From Balamuthia mandrillaris (taxonomy: Eukaryota; Discosea; Longamoebia; Balamuthiidae): DNA of 37,369 bases. The position numbers and the translations under genes were made by a program. Below are positions 29,977-37,369 of the stretch, piece by piece. The notes under the pieces are model-generated. The model was not told the origin of the DNA. It did not search any database and was given only the letters and a program-made list of their open reading frames with translations. Each line of letters starts with the position of its first letter. Within the stretch, counting starts at the first letter, position 1. The stretch is from positions 1-37,369 of the forward strand of contig JAVKOQ010000444.1 of NCBI GenBank assembly GCA_031835245.1, in the 5' to 3' direction.

Positions 29977-31328
29977 TGGGTCTCCTCTCCTTCCTCCTCC
30001 ACAATGTCAGACCAGTTGGCAGCACCATGATACTCCTCCTCAGCCAGCGCGATGCTTGAGAGTTCCAAAGAGCTGTCCAAGGCCACTGTTCCAACATTCT
30101 CCTCCTTTTCCTTCTTCTTCTCCATCTTTCTTTGCTCTTTAGGCTTCCACAGCGGTTTACCTTCATTCTTGGCTTCTTCAATTCGGGCTTTGCCCACCCA
30201 CCAGCGGGTAAAAGCATACAGCCTGGCTCTTTCCGCAATAATGTCTTCGGCAGCCTGGGCCGGCTCCAAAGTAACTCCCCAATGCTGCGTGCCATTCTTC
30301 TCTCCTACTTTCCACACTCCGACGTGCTTGAGCCCCAGCTCGAAGATCCTCTCACTTACCTTTTCCTTCTTAAGGTCCTTACCGCTCACCACAATCGATC
30401 TGCCCTCCACCGCCCCTACCTTGGAGTAGGGACTGGCAAAGCCATACTTTGGTTTTACTGTAGACCAATAGTTCGGGTCGGTTACTGTATCTTTGGTCCA
30501 CGTCCTCCTGTATATGTTGGAGTTATCCTGCCAACATATCCCTTGTTCCTTTGCCATTTCTTCCTTCCAGTATTCCAAGCTTGGCGCGCTGACCGTAGTT
30601 GCCGTTGGAGGGAAATTCCTTTCCGCAGTAATCATATCACACCGCGGAGCTGATCCGACCACCTCCGCGTAAGCCCGTTGGGAACCCAGAGTAAGGCCGC
30701 CTTTGGTACTATTTGCACTTCCTTTTTCCACCATAAGATTATTGATCTCCTTGTCGAGGGATTCAATCAGGTCCCTGAATCGTACAATCACTGCGAGTGA
30801 GAGTACGCCTGCCTCGGAGAGCTTACCACACTCGTGAGAAACACGGCTAATACAATCAAACAGCAGCGCCACTTGACTATTGGTTCGCTCCTTAACGCCG
30901 TCTGCACTGACTGAGTCCGAATCAATCTTCCCCTTGGGCACAACACTTGTCCCTTCCTCTCGGCGGGGCGAATCCGCTACCGAGTTACACTGATCCTCTG
31001 CCCCTCTGTCGTCCTCCTCCTTTTGGTTCACCCTGGGAGAAGGAATCTTGACTGTGGTAGTGTTCAGGTGCCCATACTTTTCCACCGCAAACTTGAACGC
31101 TTCCTCCAGAAACTGATTTAGCTTGTCCCCTTTGACAAAACACTCGGGGATCTTTGTCTCTTTTTGCACAGCTTGCAAAGCGGGCTTCCACGAACGATTA
31201 CCGTTTAGGGTCCCCAGTCTAAGACGTTCCTTCATGGCCAGATCCACCCATCGACGTAGGACCTGTTCCCTCTCCTGACTGTCAATCAATTCAGTGCTCT
31301 TGCGTGGCAGAGTCCTATTTTTCCGCAT
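29973..31328 (-). CDS. LINE ORF1 protein
   Basis: 451 residues, intact from ATG at 31328 (MRKNRTLPRK) to TGA at 29973-29975. By position it is the RNA-binding/chaperone ORF1 of the element. It is mostly charged and helical, with a Lys/Glu-rich stretch near the end (QRKMEKKKEKEE) and an acidic C terminus (WSDIVEEEGEE). Segments such as RSIVVSGKDLKKEKVSERIF and HWGVTLEPAQAAEDIIAERARLYAF look like an RRM-type or esterase-free RNA-binding fold, but no CCHC knuckle is present. It overlaps ORF2 by four bases, which suggests termination-reinitiation of translation. Confidence 0.8.
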   Translation of the reverse strand: MRKNRTLPRKSTELIDSQEREQVLRRWVDLAMKERLRLGTLNGNRSWKPALQAVQKETKIPECFVKGDKLNQFLEEAFKFAVEKYGHLNTTTVKIPSPRVNQKEEDDRGAEDQCNSVADSPRREEGTSVVPKGKIDSDSVSADGVKERTNSQVALLFDCISRVSHECGKLSEAGVLSLAVIVRFRDLIESLDKEINNLMVEKGSANSTKGGLTLGSQRAYAEVVGSAPRCDMITAERNFPPTATTVSAPSLEYWKEEMAKEQGICWQDNSNIYRRTWTKDTVTDPNYWSTVKPKYGFASPYSKVGAVEGRSIVVSGKDLKKEKVSERIFELGLKHVGVWKVGEKNGTQHWGVTLEPAQAAEDIIAERARLYAFTRWWVGKARIEEAKNEGKPLWKPKEQRKMEKKKEKEENVGTVALDSSLELSSIALAEEEYHGAANWSDIVEEEGEETQ

Positions 31329-31900
31329 TTTTCCATATATTTATAACTACATCAATTGATAAAATAAGATTGCAATACTTCTACTTTCAAAACAAAGAAT
31401 TGGGACAAAACATGATGATTCAATATTCACCTACAGTAGTTGTAAAATTGCAACAGAGATCAGAGAAAGAAGGAATTATAAAAAAGAGAGAGGTCAGAGA
31501 CAAGAGAGATAAGAAAAGAGCAAAGCAAAGCAAAGCAGAGTAGAGCAAAGCAGAGTAGAAAAAAGAGAAATACAGGGAAAAACAACACAACAAAAAAAGA
31601 AAAGAAAAAAAGATTGAGAAAAGGAAAAACTAATCTCTTTATCAAACATGTGTGACTATTGAAGAGTGCCTTGAGGGTTAAAAACTTGATAATTGACCCA
31701 GAGCTTGGTTTCTATCTTCTTTTCATTGTAAGACCCACTGCATGGGATGGAAATGAGAGCATAACAGCCAATGCACTTGCTTTTCTATTACCACCAACCA
31801 AAGTTCTTGATGCTAGTTGAACAATTTCTTTTTCTTCTTCTTTAACTTCTTTCTTTACATAATTAGCTGTCTACTCTATACAAAGTTTCTTTTTCTTTAG
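31329..31900. other. LINE 5' flank or 5' UTR; purine-rich tract
   Basis: No gene. It includes a purine-rich tract at 31450-31630 with CAAAG/CAGAGTAG-type short repeats (31520-31560). On the LINE strand this is pyrimidine-rich and could be the element's 5' UTR or flanking DNA. No target-site duplication was found to set the boundary. Confidence 0.5.
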
Positions 31901-32316
31901 CTTTCACTTTTTTAAGGAGGGTGTTGGCTGTGCCATATGGCACAGATCAACTCTTTGATCAATTGTGATTACAACACTAATTTAATTTTTCTATTTCTTC
32001 TTTCTTCACTTTTTTAAGAAAAGAAAGTAATGATTGCTTTGTGTAGCGCAGATCAATTCTGTGATCAACTGTGATTACAGACTATTTTACCTTTTAAGCT
32101 TTCACTTTTTTGAGAAGGATGTTGCTGCACCATATGGCGCAGATCAATTCTTTGATCAAATGTGATTACAAACTAAAGAAGGTGACAGCTGCACCATGCA
32201 ATACAGATTAGTTATATTTGATCAACTGTTATTACAAACTAATTTAGTTTTTCTATTGTTCTCACTTATCATTCACTTTGTAAGGAGGCCAATTCCTGCG
32301 CCGTATAGCGCAGCTC
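31901..32316. repeat. Diverged tandem repeat array with palindromic cores
   Basis: Four to five diverged units of about 60-105 bp. The shared core is CGCAGATCAATTCTTTGATC followed by AA-TGTGATTACAAACTA; units lie near 31901, 32005, 32098, 32176 and 32262. Several carry a CATATG-centred or GCGC palindrome before the core (TGCCATATGGCA at 31930-31941), and TTGATCAA-type palindromes inside it. No coding potential. Confidence 0.75.
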
Positions 32317-32379
32317 CGTTTGTTTTTTCAATATTTTATTTTTTTCCAAAAAATTTATTTTTGTTTATTAAACAAGAAA

Positions 32380-32770
32380 ATCAAAAATATATGATAAAAT
32401 TGGTGAAGAAACTATTCAATGAACACCAACTTGATAACTAAAGGAAAAGACCTTTTTTTGAGTGAAGAAAAGAGAGAAGGGAGAATGGGAAAGGTATTAG
32501 TATAACAAATAAATTATTTCAATATCAAAAAGCGTTTATATTCATAATTTATTTTCAATATAAACATTTAAAAAAAATAAAAGAATATATTGTAAATATA
32601 GTTATTTTTGTGTTTATTATTTTTTTTGAAGGAAAAAATAATTTTGGAAATAAAAAAACCTTTTTTTTATTCTTTTTACAAAATGAAAAATAATATTTTT
32701 GTGATAGAAAAATATTTTTTTAAAAAAATAATTTTTTTAAGGCCCAAAAAATAATTTTTTTTGCCATATA
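32380..32770. other. Extremely AT-rich tract
   Basis: Long runs of A and T with very few G or C, unlike anything else in the window. No gene; possibly slipped or decayed repeat DNA next to the gypsy fossil. Confidence 0.7.
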
Positions 32771-33079
32771 ATCCAAGTGAGAAGCAAAAGGAGATTCTCC
32801 TTTTTGTTTGTACTGTGTTATGAGAAAGTAAGATTTATGACTGATTACTAAATTGGCATTATGTGACCACTGATCAGAAAGATAACGCAGATAACAATGA
32901 TGATGCCCATGATCGATCAGTCCAAAACAAGAGACACTGATAAACTTTTTGATGGTCCAGCCTTTTGGTGAAGTATGATGATAGGGAAGAGGAATGGCCT
33001 CTGTATAATCCATAATGATGGAAATGTATTTGAAATGTATTTTCCTTATGACACATTCACAGTACACACTTTGGTCCAT
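32720..33079 (-). mobile_element. Ty3/gypsy integrase fossil
   Basis: The minus strand holds a short piece that looks like part of a Ty3/gypsy integrase core, with an IIMDYTEAIPLP segment and a downstream LRYLSDQ-S-ANLVI segment. It is old, short and broken. Opposite strand to the element at the right edge, so it is a separate insertion. Its ends are not visible. Confidence 0.45.
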
Positions 33080-33860
33080 ACCCCTTTTTCTTGTGAATAA
33101 AACAAGTGAAAATAAGAAGGGATAAGAGAATTTGGGGTATCTAGGGAGAGTGTCGATAGGAAGTCATGATGAAGTGAATAGTTTCCAACACAGCAAACTG
33201 TGAAATATACATCTAGTTGATATGGAACAGGCTGCAGGTCAGTATATACACAAAGGTTACAGTTACTTGCATAAACATATTTCCATTTCTAATTTCAAAC
33301 TTCAGGAGAAGTGTTTTTCCTTAGTAATGAGAGTTTGGAGAAATAGGCCTATGCAAATTGAAGTTGTTTTTGCTTCTGTGATGTCAACTTTTGCCCTTTT
33401 ACCTGCCTGTGTGAGTAAAGTTTGGCCATCAACAAGAGTGTGTTTGTAACTGAGTAAGGACTGAGCTGCTGTGGTCTTATCATACTTACTTTCCATTTCT
33501 CTTCTTTGTTGCCAAAAAAAGCTTAAATATTTAAGACATTCTTGATCCTTTTGTTTTATCAAAGTTCCTTGAGGAATATGATAAGATTATTAAGGATTTA
33601 AGGAAATCAAACTTGTTTTCAGAGTTAAAAGAGTGAAAGGAACTTTGATGTGAAGTTTGGTTCTTATCATTGGAGTAAAGTCTCTTCAGCTGTTCAAAAA
33701 AAAGTAACTTGGTCTATTGACCTTTTTATGTTGATTTTCTTGGTTCCTCTATTCTTAAGCTTCTGAAAAAATATATTTGGCTCTCATCTTTCTGTTTGTT
33801 CCTATCTTGGTTTTATGCTCAAGACCAATGCAAGAAAGTGAAAAAGACCAAGAATAGGCT
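33080..33860. other. No gene seen
   Basis: AT-rich sequence without a supported gene. A minus-strand frame at 33302-33562 has protein-like composition but no recognisable motif; it may belong to the adjacent gypsy fossil. Nothing else is seen. Confidence 0.4.
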
Positions 33861-33863
33861 TAC

Positions 33864-33945
33864 AGTAGTAATAAGAAGTTTGTTTGCTTTGAGAGTAATA
33901 CTAATCTATATATAAAAAGAAAGCATTGCACATACATAATGTACA
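33864..33945 (-). mobile_element. Short LINE-tail fragment (about 80 bp)
   Basis: The sequence from AGTAGTAATAAGAAG to CATAATGTAC is a diverged match to the last ~75 bp of the LINE 3' end plus its trinucleotide tail. It sits at the left border of the gypsy element. It resembles the 85-bp insert at 36182 in length but is more diverged, so it is older. No clear target duplication. Confidence 0.75.
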
Positions 33946-36165
33946 ATTTCGCTCTGTAGAGAGAACTTCTGAACTGCATATTCCTGGCCAAGATCCACAG
34001 ACTTCTTTTGACGATTCTCCTGCTGTGCCTCAACTCTGGCAACACATCCTCCGTGTCTTCGAAACAGCTGCAACATAGTCCACCTTGATGGTGCTTTCTC
34101 AGTCATTCCGAGTCCGACCTGCTTCCATCTTTTCATCCCTGTCTCCCTCTTCTTCTTCTTCATCTGCAACCAATCTCCTCACCAACTGCCCAAATTCAAT
34201 CCTGCAAAACACAACATTGTCTCCTTTCTTGAGCACTTCAAAACAATCCTTGACTTCCATCGTTACCCACCAGATCTTTGGTACCTTGCTCTCATCTCCC
34301 AAATCACTGATTCTGATGCCTTCCACTGGGCAAAGCAAAACTTGGCTTCTGACATAACCTTGGAAGTTATTTGTGCTGAGTTTTTAAATCACTTTATGTC
34401 TCTGGAGTATGAATCCAAGCTTCATGATGAGTATTACAGTTTCAAGGCCAAATCTGGTGAGACTATTCGAGCTATTGGTGATTGTCTTTATTCCCTTCAT
34501 GACCAGATAGTGAACAAGCTGTCTACTCCCATGTTGCTACACAAGTTTCAGTTGGCCCTTCCTAAGGACATTTGATGAATATACATTGGTACTGTCCTCT
34601 CAACGGCTCCTCGCTCCTTGGATGAAGTGATCAACATTGCCATGGCAATTGAAAGCAATCTCCAGGACCCTGATCAGATGACTCCTACTGACAATGATAG
34701 TAAAAAGAAGAAGCAGCGACCTTACACTGTAGTGTCATGTGCTCCAATGCAGGAAACAGCCCAATGGTTCAGCTAACACCTCTTCATCATCATCTGGTAT
34801 TTCTGCTTCTCCTTCTGGTGCCTCCTCTTCTGGACCATCCCCAGCAACAAAGTCCAAGAGCCACATGCTACAACTGCAACTAGAAAGGCCATTACTCCAA
34901 TGAGTGCTCGCTCCCTGAAAGAACCTGCCAGCTTCACTCAACTCTCTTGACAACTCAACTCCTACCCCTCCTGCACAACCCTCTAGCGATTCTTTGTCCA
35001 CTCTTCATACCTACCAATGACTCATATGAGGAGTACAATCAAGCTATCAACATGCTCCAAGCTGATTCTCTTTTTCAGCTTGACACCAACAACAATGACT
35101 CTTCCTTTGACAAAATCTGTGTGCCTGCCTTGATTAACAACCATCCAGTATCCACCTTTCTCAATACTGGTGCTTCTCGCTCATTTATTAACTTGGAGAC
35201 TGCTAAGAAGTTCCATGTCCAATTTCATTTGTTGAAATCATCTGTGACCCTTGGCACTAGCAACTCGATAGCAGAAGTTTATGGCTAACCCCTCTCTGTT
35301 CCAGTTGCATTTGTAAAGCTTTGTTTTCATCATCACTTCTGCATCCTTTTGCTCTCTCAAAGTGAAACAGTCATTTTTGGCTGCAACATGCTGAAGAAAT
35401 TGGGCCTCAAAATTAGTGGTATTCCCATCAATTTTCCCTTCTGCTTTTCCTTCACCTCCTGATGATTCCAATGTCACGACTCCTGAGCAATATCAGGAGA
35501 AGTCTCTTCCTCCATTCAAGCAGAAACGTATTGTCAATGCTATTCAAGACCTCTTGGACATTAACCAACAGCTTCCAGTTGGGCCTTCTTCTCCTCTTCA
35601 TCAGGCTGTTTTGCATCTCAATACAAATAATCATCGACCCATATTCTAACACCAGTCTCCCCTTCCTCACGCCTACCATGCTGCTGTTAATGAGCAAATC
35701 AAATCCTGGGCCAAGCATCAAGTCATCATTCCCGCCCCAGATGATTGCCCTTGGAACAGTTCCATCCTAGCCGTTCCCAAAAAGGATGCCTGGGCTATCA
35801 ATTCTATTTTGGTGGATGACATCTACCCTATTCTTCCCCTCATCCTTGACATTGTGGAACGTGTTGCTGGTTTCTTTGTGGCTTCTTCATTAGATCTTAT
35901 TTGGTCCTTCAACCAAATCCTCATCACTCCTGAAGAACAGTCCAAACTTACCTTCACTGGGAAAGGCAAGTGTTGGATGTTCCATGGTGCTCCTTTTGGC
36001 ATCAAGACACTCAATGATGCCCAGCACAACTATCTGGCTATGAAACATGAGCTCTTTGAGTTGTCTTTGCTCTTCTGCAATTTTGGTGCTGGCTCTATGG
36101 TCCCCACTTTACCTTTTTCACTAATCACAAGACTCTCACTTATCTCTTCACTTCCAAGCACTCCA

Positions 36166-36282
36166 ACTATATGCTTAACATACACTATGTATGTACAATG
36201 CTTACTTTTTATGTATAGATTGGTGTTGCTCTCAGAGCAAATAAACTTCTTATTACTACTACTACTACTATATGCTTAACAT
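36166..36282. repeat. 16-bp target-site duplication around the LINE-tail insert
   Basis: ACTATATGCTTAACAT occurs perfectly at 36166-36181 and 36267-36282, directly flanking the insert. A 16-bp duplication fits target-primed reverse transcription. Confidence 0.92.
36182..36266 (+). mobile_element. 85-bp LINE-tail insertion into the gypsy element
   Basis: From ACACTATGTATGTACAATGC to a TTATTACTACTACTACT tail, this is the LINE 3' end in the orientation opposite to the large copy. It is flanked by the perfect 16-bp duplication, so it is a recent, extremely 5'-truncated insertion or a tiny SINE sharing the LINE tail. It postdates the gypsy copy. Confidence 0.9.
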
Positions 36283-37160
36283 CATCCTTGAGTACAACTT
36301 CGTCATTGTCCATTGTCCTGGAATCAAAATTTGACCACATTGCTATCAACCTCTTCAGCTCTCTTCCTTTTGATGAACATGGCTTTTCCTATGTGATGGT
36401 ACTAGTTGATATGGCTACTCACTTCACTCTTCTTCAGCCTCTTTTCAACAAAAGCACTCTTGCCACTGCTCAAGTTCTTTTCCAGTTAATCTGCAATTTT
36501 GGTTTTCCCAAGATCATTCAATCAGATAATGGTACAGAGTTTGCCGACACTGTATTGACCGCTTTCAAGAACCTAGCTGGATTTGACCATTGTTTCATCT
36601 CTTTGTATCATTCCCAAGCTAACGGTGCTGCTGAGAGTCACGTTAGAACTGGCCAAATCTCTTCTCTTCAAACTTGTCACTGGTCTACCTTTCTTCCGGC
36701 TGTACAGAAAGGTATCAACAATGACTACATCTCTCATCATCATTCCTCTCCCTTTGAGCTCTTCTTCAGTAGTCCCTCAAACTCACTAGACAGCTTTTCT
36801 TCTTCTACTTCTTTGCTGCTTTCCCCTGAAGAATGTCAAAAGCAGATTATCAACCTTTGTTCTCTTGTTTGGCCTTCTGCTGCCTCTGCTACCAAAGAAT
36901 ATGATGACAAGATTGCTGACTCATTCAACAAGAAAGCTGCAATGCTTACTGGTGCTAACGCCACGTCCTTTCCAAGTCATCGAACATACCTGTCACGGTG
37001 CTTACTGCCTAGAAGATCTCACCGGCCAACCTGTTGCTGATAAGGTTCCACCTTCCCTCTTGAAGAAAGTTGATCCACCAAAGCTGCGTTCTTCCCCTTT
37101 CTCTTCTTTGGACTCTGCTTTGAAACGCTATGTAAGAAAGGTAAAATCGCCTCTTTGCAG

Positions 37161-37169
37161 AGGAGGAAA
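37161..37169 (+). promoter_or_regulatory. Polypurine tract of the gypsy element
   Basis: AGGAGGAAA lies directly before a TG dinucleotide that starts the putative LTR, as expected for the plus-strand primer of Ty3/gypsy elements. Confidence 0.6.
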
Positions 37170-37369
37170 TGATATTGGCAACTGCCAACATAAACAACTC
37201 ATCTTTTATGTCGACATCAAGCCACTCCAAAGATCTTTCTCCTGCCTTCCCTGGAACTTTCCTAAGCCTAGAACTTAAGAACAAAGAAACCAAGAAGTCA
37301 CTCTCCAACCCTGTGCCCCTTTCCTTCCTTGGTTGCCTTCTCAACTATAAATACTTTTCCCACAACCAA
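37170..37369 (+). repeat. Start of the 3' LTR (continues past the window)
   Basis: Begins TGATATTGGCAACTGCC right after the polypurine tract and contains a TATA box, TATAAATA, at 37346-37353, which would be the LTR promoter. No second LTR copy is in view to confirm the ends. Confidence 0.55.

Larger units (their letters stand above)
26442..31328 (-). mobile_element. Near-complete two-ORF LINE (non-LTR retrotransposon)
   Basis: On the minus strand: ORF1 (31328-29973), ORF2 (29976-26671) and a 3' UTR of about 230 bp ending in a TTATTACTACTAT tail. The ORFs overlap by ATGA. ORF2 has an apurinic-type endonuclease, a reverse transcriptase and a C-terminal Cys/His motif; no RNase H domain is obvious. 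The 5' boundary is not visible; the 5' UTR extends left to right beyond 31328 for an unknown length. One in-frame stop in ORF2 makes this copy defective or unusual, otherwise it looks fresh. Three further tail fragments of the same or a sister family lie in the window. Confidence 0.92.
33990..37369 (+). mobile_element. Ty3/gypsy LTR retrotransposon, broken, runs off the window
   Basis: Parts in order on the plus strand: gag (about 34085-34700) with EFLNHFMSLEYESKL; a CCHC knuckle region (34863-34908); aspartic protease region (about 35100-35285); reverse transcriptase (about 35650-36080); RNase H remnant (about 36080-36340), interrupted by a short LINE tail; integrase (about 36340-36830) with FGFPKIIQSDNGTEFAD; a C-terminal region to about 37155; a polypurine tract (37161-37169); and the start of the 3' LTR. 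The 5' LTR is not recognised; the left end meets an old LINE-tail fragment. The coding region is broken in several places, so it is a fossil, but it is still easy to read and so of moderate age. Confidence 0.88.

Noticed and set aside
31901-32316. CRISPR-like array
   Set aside because: Units are diverged, of uneven length, with no constant repeat/variable spacer pattern, in a eukaryotic locus.
34099-34338. Minus-strand frame ending in an acidic run
   Set aside because: It is the antisense of the gypsy gag region, which reads well on the plus strand.
1-37369. tRNA and rRNA genes
   Set aside because: I saw no convincing B-box with matching cloverleaf and no rRNA-like conserved stretch on either strand, by eye only.

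Overview
The window is nuclear DNA from a eukaryotic protist. Genes are intron-rich, with 2 to 11 GT-AG introns each, mostly 37-156 nt. Proteins are rich in simple-sequence tracts, and microsatellites (GA, CT, GGT, TTCTTG) are common. A CRIB-STE20 kinase, a PIP5K with a very long low-complexity N terminus and a multidomain PH-like/ubiquitin-like protein fit an amoebozoan best (a discosean such as Balamuthia or a relative is one possibility). That placement is inference from gene style, not from a marker gene.

Layout. Positions 1-22,200 are gene-dense. In order: the 3' end of a gene that may encode a type II thioesterase-like protein (+); a coiled-coil / nuclease-like / kinase-like gene (-); UPF1, the nonsense-mediated decay helicase (-, 8 exons); an alpha/beta hydrolase (+, 3 exons); a PH-like, twin-ubiquitin-like protein of unknown role (+, 12 exons); a bacterial-type asparaginyl-tRNA synthetase (-, 4 exons); a phosphatidylinositol phosphate kinase (+, 8 exons); and a CRIB-STE20 protein kinase (-, about 10 exons). 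UPF1/hydrolase and AsnRS/PIP5K are divergent pairs that share promoters. The UBL protein/AsnRS and PIP5K/STE20-kinase pairs converge.

Positions 22,300-37,369 are a repeat-rich, AT-richer block without a recognisable host gene. It holds a decayed piggyBac transposase, an unidentified element relic, two 5'-truncated LINE tails, and a near-complete two-ORF LINE (26,442-31,328 or beyond). Beyond that lie a diverged palindrome-rich tandem repeat, a very AT-rich tract and a Ty3/gypsy integrase fossil. At the right edge is a broken Ty3/gypsy element on the other strand, carrying a short LINE tail inserted with a 16-bp target duplication.

The host genes do not form one pathway. UPF1 acts in mRNA surveillance and AsnRS in translation. 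The PIP5K and the CRIB kinase are both plausible small-GTPase/phosphoinositide signalling components. Several well-conserved host genes need a one-base frame change to read through, mostly in homopolymer runs. Residual assembly error is the simplest explanation, but it is unproven. Splice sites were placed by eye from frame, GT-AG rules and remembered family sequences; joined coding lengths come out as whole codons for UPF1 (1101 aa), the hydrolase (427 aa) and the PIP5K (1052 aa).
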